In this document: piece by piece, positions 1-11,723 of the stretch
How the letters are laid out: each line of letters opens with the position of its first letter
Position numbering within the stretch: position 1 is the first letter of the stretch
Assembly (NCBI GenBank): GCA_023846275.1
Contig: CM043875.1
Location: 9,109,958-9,173,957 of the forward strand
Direction of reading: 5' to 3'
From: Vanilla planifolia
Taxonomy: Eukaryota; Streptophyta; Magnoliopsida; Asparagales; Orchidaceae
DNA: 64,000 nt
The notes under the pieces: generated by a model
Database searches by the model: none
The model's input: only the letters and a program-made list of their open reading frames with translations
Told to the model about the DNA's origin: nothing
Translations under genes and position numbers: made by a program

Positions 1-480
1 TTCATCTTCTCCTAAAGTGTCAAACCCCAAAAATGAATCTATCCTCAATGTGGTGGCTTTCTTATTCCTCTTTGCCTTTTCTTTTTTAGTAATTATCTCC
101 TCTTCCTTTCACTTTTCTATTCCATTTGTTTGTCATCAAATCACTTATAAGTTACCTAAGGAGAGATTACAAATGCACTTTATAGCATTGGTAGCTATCA
201 TAAGCAGATCATATTATTTATGAAACACTCTAAGGATCTTTTTCACTTGTTCACCATTAGAAAATAACTTTCCCAAGATAGTTAGACCATTAGTAATATT
301 CATGTAATGAGTAAACATAAATTTAGCAGTTTCATTACATGGCATTCTACAAAGCTCATAATCATTTGTAAATGTATTTATTTTATTTTTTTAACTTGAG
401 TGGTACCCCTATTAGTCACCTAAAGTTTGGTCTATATTTTGTGTGTTGTTTCAAGATTCATAATATAGTTATATTCTGTA
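1..480 (-). pseudogene. Copia retrotransposon gag fragment (antisense)
   Basis: The minus strand reads as the capsid (UBN2-type gag) domain of a Ty1/Copia element. Recognisable pieces in order are YELCRMPCNE, then MNITNGLTILGKLFSNGEQ, then KKILRVFHK, then a lysine/glutamate-rich tract. These match the order in plant Copia gag (nucleocapsid-binding helices, 'LG..FS...KV.K.LR.L', then a charged linker). Stops interrupt it and the N-terminal part lies off or beyond the recognisable region. The 68-residue open frame on the plus strand at 17-223 is only its antisense. It is opposite in orientation to the Copia remnant that follows, so it belongs to another insertion. Family assignment is fairly secure; boundaries are approximate. 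Confidence 0.7.
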
Positions 481-719
481 GCATTCATACCACAATGTAG
501 GATATTTATAAAACATTCATTTAATTGAACTTTATGTTTTTCTTTTACATTTAATTTAAAATTTTCCTTTTGTATCATAATATTATTCAAACATTAATTG
601 GAAAATTAAATGGATGTTGTGAAATGTCCTATACTTCTAAACCAATGAACAACAAATAAATTTTAATCATATTCTTCAAATATAAGTAATTTACTCTAAC
701 AAATAGTGTAGGATGATAA

Positions 720-2845
720 GGATTGGTACCTTCTCTTTTATATGGATTCTTGTCTTAAACAATAAAAATTGGTCTTTAAGTATAGTGCTTTGAAGGAAGA
801 GCATGATAATTATTTAGGTTTATTTGAACATTTGAATGATAAAATGTAGATTATTTATTCAAAATGAAAACTGTTAGAGATGAGCTTGCTAGTGTAACAA
901 TTTAAGAATATTTCCACTTGTCATATCATAGATCTCATGCCATCTATTCACTTCTTGACTCAAATGTAATAAATGTCAAGTACAACTATTGCTTGAAACT
1001 TGGTCACATTGCATCTCAATGTAAGACTAAGAATAAGTTTTACTACAAGTTTCCAAGATTTATTTTGGTAAAAAAAGGTATCTTCTAATTAATGTGAAGA
1101 CATGTGGACCCAAAAAGTTAAGGTGCCAAAAACTAACAATTGACTAAATTTTGATGGCATGCCTTACTTATAGGATTAAGGAGCACATGTGGTATCTTGA
1201 TAGTAGATGCTTAAGGCATATGACTAGACAATTCTTTTTTTATCCACTTGAAAACTACAATGGTAGTGATGTTACACTTGAAGACAATTCCAAGAAGGCA
1301 ATTAGAATTGAAGCAGTTGATAACTTTCTCACTTCTAAAAAAAGATCCTTTTGTTATATGTCTAATGTTAATATTAGTCAGTTATGTGACTATGGACTTT
1401 AATTATTTTTAATTTTAAATAATTTATAATTAGTAGGAACATTAGATCAATTATTGATGCATTGAGGAAGAATAACTTGTGTATTTCATTTGAAGATGGT
1501 AGAATATAGTGGATTTGAGTGTCTTACTTATCGAGTAAATAGCTCAAATTTATGGCATAAGAGGTTGTCACTTTAGCCCATCATCACTTAGGAAAGTATT
1601 TAAGCATGATTTAATTAGAATATTACATAATCTTAAGTGGAATGATGAGCATTTATGTCGATCTACAAACTAGGAAAATAGACTAAGGCATCATTCAAGC
1701 CTATGAAGGATGTAAAGAGAAGAAGGCTTTTAGCGTTACTATATTTAGATTGGTTAAACCCATTCACTCACATATTCTAGAAGTTAAGTAGTATTGTTTT
1801 GTAATATTTGATAATCAATCAAGATTTACTTTGGTATTATTGATTACGAAGAAAGGTGAAGCATTTGAAAGATTTGTTAAATTAGTTACAAGGTTTTAGA
1901 TGGAATATGATTTATCTTTAATGCCTATTAGGAGTGATCATGGAGGTGAGCTTAAAAATAAATTTTTCATAAATTTCTATAATTGTCATGGAATATTATA
2001 TACCTTTTCTCCATCTACAACCCCTCAACAAAATGGTGTTGTTGAGAGAAAGAATAGGATAATGCTTGGCATAGCTTAATGTATGCTAAATGAGTATAGT
2101 TTGTGAAAGTATTTTGGGTTAACGCTACTAATATTTCTTGTTATGTATGAAATAAAGTTCTTCAGGGACATTTACTTCATGGTTCTTTATATAAGTTATT
2201 ATATGACAGGAAACTAAAAGTATCTTACTTTCATATGTTTGGTTGTAATACTTTATTTTCATTAATGGAAAAAGTGATATAGAAAAGTTTGATGAGGGTA
2301 TTTTCTTAGAATACTCTATGAATATCAAGTCATAAAGTATTCAACAAAAAAACACTTACTATTGAGGGGCATATTCATGTGAGGTTTGATAAGACACCTT
2401 ATGGTTTATCTAGTAATCATACCTCTTGATTAGGCTAAGAATCTAGAAAATTTAAGTCTTGAAGATGAACTTATTGAAAAGAAATAAAAGGGAAATCCAT
2501 ATAAGAAAATTGAACAGAATGAAAAATTGTTAAGGATCATCCTAAGAAGTTAGTCATTAGTGAGAAAGTGATAAGGTTAAAATAAGAGCAATGATTAATC
2601 ATACTACTTTTGTGCCTTGTTTTCAACCTAATTCAATAGATGAAGCCATAAATTATAAATTTTGGATAGTTAAAATTAATGTAGAGTTCTTTTTTTGGAA
2701 CAATTTGCTAGGAATGAAGTTTCGAAACTACTCCCTAGGCTTATAGATCAATGCATGATTGGGACCAAATGGGTACTTAAAAATATGTTAGATAAGAAAG
2801 GAGCTATAGTTAGTAACAAAGAATGTCTAGTGCAAAATATCTAAT
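720..2845 (+). pseudogene. Copia gag-protease-integrase-RT remnant, truncated by a LINE
   Basis: Domains appear in canonical Copia order. A zinc knuckle lies near 978-1025 (NYCLKLGHIASQC), with its first Cys changed to Tyr. The protease/pre-integrase segment has WYLDSRCLRHMTR at about 1191, where the active-site DSG has become DSR. GAG-pre-integrase follows (LWHKRLS near 1550; KLGK.TKASFKPMKDVK near 1665). The integrase core shows LYLD near 1740, RSDHGGE near 1930 and STTPQQNGVVERKNR near 2010. The start of RT is SIDEAINYKFWIVK near 2635 and GTKWVLKN-like near 2760. Many stops and frameshifts leave it dead. Similarity stops at about 2845, where LINE-derived sequence begins, so the rest of RT and RNase H is missing. 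Sense strand. Confidence 0.85.
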
Positions 2846-3580
2846 ACAACAACATTCCTAAATAAGGAACACTAATAATGGCTTTTGGAAAAATATCCAA
2901 TATGACAACCTTCCTAAATACTGCAAAGGATGCTTTTAAAAAAAGGCACAAGCTAGCTTAATGCAAACATAGAAAAACATTAGATGACACTAAAGAACCT
3001 ACAACCATTCATAACAAGGAATAAGGGGTTTTAGATAATATCAATCACACAAAGGATGAGTTTTAGGAAATTAATTGATAATAGGATTTGAATGAAGTCT
3101 CCAATAATCTTACTCTGATAGTTAGTTCATTGGGTAGGAAATCCATTGCATACATTCAACCACAAGTTTTGTGGTAAGAAAAAGAGATTGAGCATAGCAC
3201 TAATGTTGACAAAACAAAACTCAAACAAATAAGGGAGCACAATCATCTTACTAGACACCACATGGATGAATGTAGTCTTCTAAAGAAAAAAACTTTGTAA
3301 AAAAACTATGACAAGGATTTGGTCATTGATTTTGAATCATTGTAAGATAAAGTTGATCATGTTTATGATATTCAAATGCTAAAACTCATTAGTGAAGTGT
3401 TACATTAGTGATGAGGATTGGCTTGATCTTTAGATTTAAAATCCAAACTAATGAGGAGTTCACTTCGTTGCAAAGTTGTAGGATGAGGAAAAGTTGAAGT
3501 GGATTTAGGAAAAGCTAATAGCTTGAAAGGAAATAGAAGATCTCATGCTATACAAATTGTGGCCAATGTTAGTACCAATG
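2846..3580 (+). other. LINE 5' region with possible ORF1 remnant
   Basis: This stretch sits directly upstream of a LINE endonuclease and downstream of a truncated Copia RT, so it should hold the LINE 5' UTR and ORF1. A loosely open frame can be followed from about 2880 to 3410 (lysine/glutamate-rich, with IQPQVLW and HHMDECSLLKKK), but I recognise no RRM or CCHC signature. An imperfect repeat of about 30 bases, spaced by about 54 bases, lies at 2836-2866 and 2890-2920 (both contain AAAATATC followed by CTAAATA). The ORF1 call is inference from position only. Confidence 0.35.
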
Positions 3581-6500
3581 AACAATATCCTTTTTTAAAA
3601 TATTTGAGGTGCTATTAATAAAGGGAAAATTAGTTGGTTAATCAACATTATCAAAATGAATAATATTTGACTAGATTTCTTATTGGAACTTATGTCATTT
3701 ATAGATAGGATATAATAATTAGCTATTAAACTTAATTTTCAATAATATTTTAGCAATTGGTCAAACAAGGTTTGGATTCTCTAAGAGGAGGACTTCAATT
3801 GTTATGTTGACATTGATGAGGATCAATTATCCATCTCACTATCAAACATTATGAATAGACTTCTAAAGCTAATAGCACTTTTGTTTATGCAAAAAACATA
3901 GAATCTAATAAGAGAATATTATGGATTACACATTGATAATAACTCCACAAACCATGGATGGTGGGGTGGGTTTTTAATGAAATCACATCTTTTGATGAGT
4001 ATCTACTCTTAAACTAAAGACAATGTAGGAATTCTTCGATTGCATGAATCATTATCATCTTAAACATTTTCCTTTCTTAAGCACCTCATTTAAATGGGCT
4101 AGAAAATAGAATGGTAAATGGGTATGAAAAAGATTATATAAGACACTAGTTAATAGGAATTGAACCAATCTACTTAGAAATTCTACAACTCATCATCATT
4201 CTAGCACTGGATTGAATCATGCACCTTTTCTATTGAATTTCATCAAAGGAATCCTTCAAGCCTTAAACAATTTAGATTTTAGAACATGTGCTTGAATCAT
4301 CTTACATTTATGCAAATAATGGAAAACAATTGGAATTTGCCTATAAATTGCTTGGGTATAAAGACCCTAGATTTAAAAAATCAAAAGGCTTAAAATGTGC
4401 CTTAAAGATAGAAAGAAATCTATATTTGGAAACGTCATTGATGCTATTAAATTGGCTAATGAAGAAGTGAATTTCAAAGAAGCCATCTTTCAAGAAACCC
4501 AAATGAGGAATAGAAAAAATAGTTGAACCCTTTTAATTCTTCTTTAATATAAACTTTATATAGAGATGAATTGTATTGGAAACAAAAAGTTGGAATTAGA
4601 TGGCTTAAGGAAGGAAAAAAATATAGAGTTCTTTCGTTTAATTATGGAGAATTAACATAACATGCTAAAAATTTCATGCATTAAGGGTTCTAATAATATT
4701 TTGATTAATCAAGAGGACAAAATTATGATGGCTCTTATCATTCACTTTTAAAATCTATTTAAGGTATCTCCAATAATTAATAATGCAAATTTGCTTAACT
4801 ACATCCTTTCTTTGTTAACTAAGGAGGACAATAAAAGTTTGATGTAAGACATTAATGTGGATGAATTAAAAAAGATAATTTTAACATGGACTTATATAGT
4901 TGTCCAACCCCAAATGGTTTCAATGGTAAATTATTCCCTCATTGTTGGGATCTAGAATCAAATGATATGCTAAATGTGGCTAAAGAATTTTTAAATTGAT
5001 CTCCAATCCTTAAAAAAGATTTTTCGAACTAACATTAAATTTGTTCCTAAATCCAATAGTTTAGAAACTTTTGTTAATTTTAGACCAATTTGTCTATGAA
5101 AATTTATGGAAAAGATATTCATCAAGGTCATGGTAGAATAAATTAAAAGAATATAACATAAGTTGACCTATCTAGAGTAAATCGATTTTATTAATGACAA
5201 AGATATTGTTGATGACATCAAGTTGGCATAGAAATTAGCATATTGTCATAACAAAAGAGTAAAAGGTGGTAACTACATCTTCAAGATAGATCTTACGAAT
5301 GTTTTTGATAGAATATCATGAGATTTGCTTTCCAAGAACCTATCAAAATTCAATTTCAATGAGAAGCTTGTTAAGGTGCATAACATTCATTTTGCACAGT
5401 ACATGGATTAAAATTATCATTAATAGTTCATCAAGTGGATTTTTTTAGGCTTCAAGGGATCTTAAGAATGGTAATCCTCTATCCTTAATCCTTTTATCTT
5501 ATTCATAAAGCTCTTTAATAAAATCATTAAAAATAGTTTTACTCAAAAAAGAATGATACTATATGAAAAACCAAGATCATGATCATCTATCAGTCACCGA
5601 GCCTATTATCTCAAATAAAGGAGATATGCAAAACTATTGGTAATCTAAACAAGTTTCTACAACTATTTTGAGGCTCAATAGTTCTCTTAATAAAACAAAA
5701 TATAAGCAAGGTTATCTATGCAATAAATGTGTTTAAGATAGGAGAAGCAAATTTAGAATTGGTTAGGATTTAATTGTATAAGCCTTCTTATGAGTTATTT
5801 GGGATGCCAACTATACATAAGCTATAAGAAAGTTACTTACTTCTATGATTGATAAAATTCAAAACAAAATGGGTGATTAGAAAAAATAGATGCCAATAAT
5901 GTGTTCTATTTTTTGATCCCTTTATATACTCTAATGGCTAGCTATCCACTTAATATAGCTTTACAACAATTTAAGAAAAGAATGAACCATTTTTTTGTAG
6001 GAGGGGAGACATTAAGAAGAATCACAAACATCACTAGACTATTTGGAATAAAATTACACTTCCTCAATAGGAAAATAGTCTTGGTCTTAAAAAAAATTAG
6101 AGGATATAATGGAAGCTTTTTCTATAAAACTTAATTAGAAATTAAAAACTAACAACTTTTTGATGTTGAACTACATGGTAGCTAAATAACAATTCTTTGA
6201 TATTGTTAGGATGAAATACAACACTTGGACTTTCATGCTAAGGAAAAACATTGATTAAAATATATGCAATGTGGTCATATTCAATGAATCACTGGATATG
6301 GTCTTTGATAGATATGTGGAATTTAGTACACAATCTGCTTAAGAGTATCTGAGACCTCAGGGTAGATTTTGAAATCTAAATAGCTTCCTTGTAGCACCAA
6401 ATGCCCTCTACAGTAGTGATTGCTGATGTGGAGGATATCAAAACATTCACAAATAACCTAAATAGACTAAACTTCTAACTTGCTTTAATGGGCTTTTATG

Positions 6501-7335
6501 TCATGACTAAAAACTCACTTGATCTTGCTTTCATCAAGGGTGATATAGCTAGACATTCATGGGTCACTTATGCAAAAAATAAAATATTAAATAATATAAA
6601 ACTAATAAAATCTTGGAATGGATCTCCTCATGGTGGAAGCTAAGTAACATGAATTCAACAATTGAAGAAGTCATATTCGCACTGCCCACTATAATATATT
6701 GGAACATTTGGAAAGCTAGGATTGCTAAAATCTATGATGAATTAAATTAAGCAACAACAAATATTATCTTAAATATTAAAGTGAGTTGCTATACCAATGT
6801 TAGCTATTTTATCATCATTCAAACCTCCTAGGATGATATAAAACTAGTGTTATTTGGAATCTTCACTCACCTTGTAGTACCTTAGGAAAGAATAATTGAA
6901 GAAGTCAAGTGGTTCCCTCCATTTATGAATTGCAAGAAATTGAACATTGTTGGTAAGAAATTATGTACTAATTGTTGTGCTACTTGAAGTTGAATTATGA
7001 GGAATCATTTAAGAGAATTGGTTATAGTTTTTTTTATAGTTGAATTTAATCAAACTTTACCTAGCGTTTAGGTAATTTCCATGCTAATAGGTTCACAACT
7101 TTGAGGGTAATTACATGTTAATAACTTATATATTGAAGTGTACTACAATATGCTTTATAATCTATTTTAAGATAAAGGAAATATCCTATGAAAGTTAACA
7201 AATTTTATGTTGGAAATCAACAAGGATACTAGTTTGCTAAACGTATAATGGAAACTAATAAGGTGGTGAGATCTCTAGCAAAGACAATTGAAAAAAAAAT
7301 TCAACTTATATATAGGATGGATAATCAATTCCAGA
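3581..7335 (+). pseudogene. L1-like LINE ORF2: endonuclease-RT-RNase H (nearly full length, decayed)
   Basis: Pieces of plant L1-type ORF2 occur in order over about 3.75 kb. The APE-like endonuclease start is near 3590 (NI.GAINKGKISWL) and its DFN-like motif near 3790 (DFNCYVDIDED). The linker before RT is at 4380-4640 (KLANEEVNFKEA; W.KQK....WLKEGKN). RT motifs are FVPKSNSLETFVNFRPICL near 5040 and KIDLTNVFDRIS near 5285. The thumb is near 5930-6110 (SYPLNIALQQFKKRMNHFF, then ...GLGLKK-like). A C-terminal RNase H domain follows: EVKWFPPFMN.KKLN near 6905, RNHLRELV near 7000, and NKVVRSLAKT near 7255. Stops and frameshifts occur throughout, and the catalytic YxDD box is not recognisable. It interrupts the Copia RT at about 2845. 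RNase H-bearing LINEs are typical of plants. Confidence 0.85.
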
Positions 7336-8370
7336 TCAAAATAAAGCCCATATCATTATAGAGAAACTATTGCATCCAAACATCATACAAGATGTGATAT
7401 TTTGAGACTAATTACATCTTTTACCTATATGTGTAGAAAATCATGTTATTCTATATTTCTTGTGTTTTAATAGTATGGTTATGGTTTTTGTATGGTTTTG
7501 AAATTCATCTACTATCTAGATCACATTTGTTCAAAAGGTTAAGTATAATAATTTAAACATCAGGCAAATATGACATTCTATATTGGAGTAATTATGTGGT
7601 CATGAGCTACTATTCATGGGTGTAAATCATCATAATAGTACAATTATTCGAAGTAGAAAAATTAGACAACTACATTATATGCTAAAATGTACAATGAATA
7701 CTGTTTATTTCAAGGTTTGATCACATGAGTACGATAGTGGCCAATGGATCATTAAAGTGTGAAACATAAAAAATAATATTAGCTTATAATACTATTATAA
7801 TGCAACTCCACTTGTAATCATTATATTACATTTGGATGAATAGGATATTGTCACAACATATGATCTCTGGCTAGTTTGATTGCTCATAGACAGTAGTAAT
7901 TGATAGACAAGTAAGTTTTCTACTTGTACTTGTATATTTTTGTGTCATGATTACTGTTCATCTGGTGGTGCATTCATACTATGCATTTTAGTTTATAAGA
8001 TGATCATACTAATATGAGACTCAAACTAAAATGTGGGAAAATCATTTCAACTATTGTACCATGTGGTCACCTTCAATATTTATGTTGCACTAGTGGAATT
8101 AGCTACTTCAGTAAGGCATGAACATAACTAGTAAATCTTTTTTATCTTTTCTAGTTTTGCTGAATGACTTCAACACTTACGATTTTTATTTATTTTCAAA
8201 TTGATAACTAGGAAATAGTGTACTTAATAAGGCTATATGTAATCATCATAAGTAATTGATAAAAAAACTAGTTAATTTTATGAAAAATGTTTTAGGTAAT
8301 CATTTTTCTTTATTATATTTTCTATGGATAGAAGCATAGTAAACAAAATCCTCATGACACATGAAATGGT
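7336..8370. other. AT-rich noncoding DNA, LTR-like in composition
   Basis: There is no open frame or recognised domain. Half-site motifs seen in the Copia LTRs elsewhere in this window recur here, for example GAGTACGA near 7727 and CATGAG/TATGAC-type words at 7560-7740. The stretch may therefore be an old LTR fragment, but I could not align it convincingly to a specific LTR. Confidence 0.3.
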
Positions 8371-10112
8371 CAATCACATCAATCGCAAAAAACAAAGGCT
8401 ACGATCTCATAGTGAAACTTTATATGCAAGCTACTTTTGATAGGCTCAATTGGGATAACCTCTTTAGGTTATTGAAAGTGTTTAGATTCCATATACACTT
8501 CATACTATTAGTTAAAAGTTACCTTTAATTCAGTTGGTTTTTAGTGTTGATAAATGGTATTCTTTATGATTAGGGATTAGGGATGTCATCTTATCATGCA
8601 AATAAAAGCTTAAGGTTCACAATCAAGATGCAACACCCAAACAGATTGGCAACATTTCTACACTATGTGGGTGTCATCCATTCAAATATTTGTCCTCTAC
8701 TGATCGCATTGTTATATTCACTATGGAAAGGAAATGCTCATTATTCAATCTTATGGAATTCATATAGATCTATCAATGGGGTTTTGGTCAAAGTACAAAC
8801 TATTAACAATGTTTATTACTTCTCACATGCACTAAAACAAAAATTAAATTTTACTAAGATGTATATAAGTTTTGTTAAGGGAAATGTTCCATTCAAATAT
8901 CTAAGAATTAAGATATTCAAGGGTGGGAATAAGGAATCCATATATCACCTCTCATAGACAAAATAACTAGAAGGATATATGGCTATAACTACAAATGGTT
9001 ATCAAAAAGTGGTAAGCTAATTCTTATTAAGAGTATTTCAAACTCTATTCCTACACATCTACTAATCATTCTTGATCTAGAGCATATCAAAACATATTCA
9101 AAGGGTAATGACTAACTTCTTCTGGAGAAGATAAAACAATCCAAATGGTCATCATTAGACCTCTTGAAAGAACATTACCTATTCAATTAAGGAGAACAAG
9201 CTAGGGGAGGATAAAATTGCTATAATAATCCAAGGGTTCACATGAAAAATCTAGTGGTCATCTTGTAATTCCAACTATTTGTGGATACATTTCAAGTGAA
9301 CTTGGTATGATAACTATCCAAAAAACCTCCAAGCTAAGTCAACAGTGGGTAAATCCTTAATATGATATAAAATGACAAAACTATGTTCTTTACTTGAAGA
9401 AGCAAAGCAATTGGATATAGAAAATATGTAATAATTTGTTTTGCCTCTCTAAGTTCTAAGACATTTAGTGCAAGAAAAGCATGTGAGAGGCTACATGAAG
9501 CAAACCCCAATGGTTTTGACTCAACAACTTCTTAGAATAAGTAAAAGTTTAAAAAAATATCAATTCTTCTATAATGATTGTTTAACCAAACTTTAAATTT
9601 TCACTCTTCAATTAACTAGATTGGATTCCAACTCCCTCTAAATGCCTATACTACAAGCATAAAGATGAAACAATGCATGTATTCATGGACAACTTTATCA
9701 CTAATAGCATTTGGAAGTTGTTTGAGCAGAACCTGGTGGTGATTTCCAATGCCAACGAGAAGCAGTGCAATAGATTTCAAGCATTGTGGAGTGTGAAAAA
9801 CCCATCCCAACTTGGTGTTATTGCATTAATACTTCCTATCATTATTTGTTAGGATATTTAGAAAGCCTAGATAGTTGGTTTTTTAAAGGAAAAACAAAAA
9901 CTTCTTCATAGTTGATTAACCTGGTTACTTCTCATTTATTTAGAATCTTTCAAGAATTCCCTCTCATAACTAGATATATAGTAGATGCAATCCTTCATAA
10001 TTTAGGGTATTGTTTCTCATCTTTTGCTAAACGGTCATCTTTAGAGTTCTTTTTGCTCATTAACTCACTTAAGATAGAGGTAGATCACCATGCTAAGTTA
10101 TTTCAAATCTAG
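8371..10112 (+). pseudogene. LINE ORF2 fragment 2: RT to zf-RVT, no RNase H
   Basis: This begins in the RT fingers/palm: HSETLYASYFDRLNWDNLF near 8400 corresponds to the 'KLDM.KAYDRLNW' motif, followed by VLINGILYD near 8545. A 124-residue open piece at 8583-8957 carries the palm-to-thumb part, with KMYISFVKGNVPFKYLRIK and FKGGN.ESIY (the 'PFKYLG...FKG' landmark of plant LINEs). Later pieces are YYKHKDETMHVFMDNF near 9650 (zf-RVT region), QALWSVKNPSQLGVIAL near 9778, the ICWDIWKA-like motif near 9845, and INLVTSHLFRIFQEF at 9912. This last string also occurs in the antisense LINE at 36.5 kb. The YxDD box and RNase H are absent. It is a separate insertion from the LINE upstream. Confidence 0.8.
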
Positions 10113-10735
10113 CCATTTTAACAAAATCATAGATTGAAATTTCTCATTTGCATTCACATCTACCTCGTTTATCTAAATTTAAGAAAATCCTAGCATTGTA
10201 CTAGTGTACTCTCTTTAGTATATTTGTCATCCATTATCACCATCCATGCATAAATTCACTAGATCACCATTATTCAATTGTCATAAAGTTTGAATTATAT
10301 CTTAATCTTATATATTATTTGATCTAACTTTGAGTTTCTCTTTCTATATAGTTTGAGGAACCATTTTGTACTATTCGTAAAGTTCCTCTATCCTCATTAA
10401 CTATATTCATTCATTCGATTTTGTATCATCTTGGACTATGATAGGCACAAGAAACCTCTTATTAATGCAACATTACTATCACTAACCAAATCAACTTGAT
10501 TATGTGGTCACATCAGGCTCATTGCTTCTTATTATACTCCAATAGCTTTATCATTTTTCTCTATCCATTTACAAGAAATCAACCTATCATACTATGTTAT
10601 CATATGACCATTCATTAATCAGATTATAAAATTATATTATTTATGCTTTTCCTAATTAGACATATTCATTATCTTATTGGAACTGTCTAACATTAAGAGA
10701 CAATCGCTTTCAATGTCATAAACAGAGCGCTAATT
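10113..10735. other. AT-rich noncoding stretch
   Basis: No coding signal or repeat relationship was recognised, apart from an occasional CATACTA/TATGATC-type word. It separates a LINE fragment from the Copia LTR that begins near 10.74 kb and may contain undetected LTR sequence. Confidence 0.3.
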
Positions 10736-11470
10736 CAAGTGTTGTACAACTTGTTCTTGATGTTCTTAAGTTCTTTTGTAATAATTTAAGGAAGCCATAC
10801 AACTTGTTATATATAAAGATGATTACAACATCAAAAAAAAATTCAAACATGATAAGGACTAATGCTTAATTGGGAAATCCTTTATGAGAAAGCTTGAAAG
10901 GATTTATCATTTCTAAGAAGAGGAAAATGTAAGGCCATGAAATTTAGCTTGGAACACTCATCTTAGCCTACCTTTTCATTCTTAATTGAGTTGCACATTA
11001 TTATTTTAAGTTATATCTATTACATTTTTTATTAGTATTGAGCATCATTGGTTATCCTCTTATTTAATTATTCTTTTTATAAGAATTATTATATTAAATT
11101 TTATTTAGTTAGTTTGTGTCAATGTTGGAACCTTTATTTATTCTTTGTTTTGTTAGCTTTTGTTAAGTGAGTGTGCTAGATTTTATTAAGTCATTATATA
11201 GGCTTTTATCAAACCAATGATATAGGCTTTTTGTCCAGTTTGTGTTACAGGTTTTTATTAAGCTAGTGGTGTAAGCTCTTTTTAGGCTAGTGTTAAAGGT
11301 TTTATTGGGTTAATGTTAAGCTCTTAGTGGATTGCTTAGCTATTGGATTAAGGTGGATTCAAATCTATGTTTGGATTAAATAACTTGAAACTCTTGTGTG
11401 AACTTTACTTCATTTACACTTTTAATGATTATTATGAATCCTTACTATTTTAATTTTTCACATTTTCATT
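10736..11470 (+). mobile_element. Copia LTR, upstream copy (3' portion)
   Basis: It aligns by eye to the 3' part of the LTR at 11.7-13.7 kb. Both contain GAGAAAGCTTGA, TCATTTCTAAGAAGAG, then GGAACACTCATCTT or its one-base variant, then a run of degenerate units of the form 'gcttttatTAAGCcagtg', then TTAGTGGATTG and CTTGTGT. In this copy those landmarks lie near 10,890, 10,905, 10,950, 11,155-11,310 and 11,325. The region matching the LTR 5' half was not found, so this is probably a truncated 5' LTR. Identity is low (perhaps two thirds), so the insertion is old. Confidence 0.6.
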
Positions 11471-11723
11471 AAGTGTAAAACAGTGCAGATCCATTGTTTG
11501 CTTGTCTTTACTTTTTTTTTTATTTTTTAATGCATAAACAAAAGGGGAGAAAGAAGTGAGAAATGAAAAGCTTTCATAACATTCTTATGCATTATTGATT
11601 GTCTTTAAATTTCATACATTGAGAGGGAGCATGGATGTAAGGACAACATTTTATGCTTTGCATGATTTTATAAATTTCATTTTTATATTTGTTCAATAAT
11701 TTTGTTATCATTAAAAGGGAAAA
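11471..11723 (+). mobile_element. Copia 3' noncoding region with polypurine tract
   Basis: A short interior lies between two LTR copies. It ends in TTATCATTAAAAGGGAAAA (purine tract at 11,712-11,723), followed by the downstream LTR with its TTTGATAACAATAAAACC element. This matches the usual plant Copia arrangement, 'ATCATCAAAAGGGGGAGATT' followed by the LTR. Virtually the whole gag-pol has been deleted, so what remains resembles a solo-LTR intermediate or a very reduced derivative. No coding sequence remains. Confidence 0.55.

Noticed and set aside
8583..8957. The longest open frame (124 codons) as a possible host gene
   Set aside because: Its sequence is the RT palm-thumb part of a plant LINE (FVKGNVPFKYLRIK, FKGGN.ESIY) and is bracketed by other LINE motifs.
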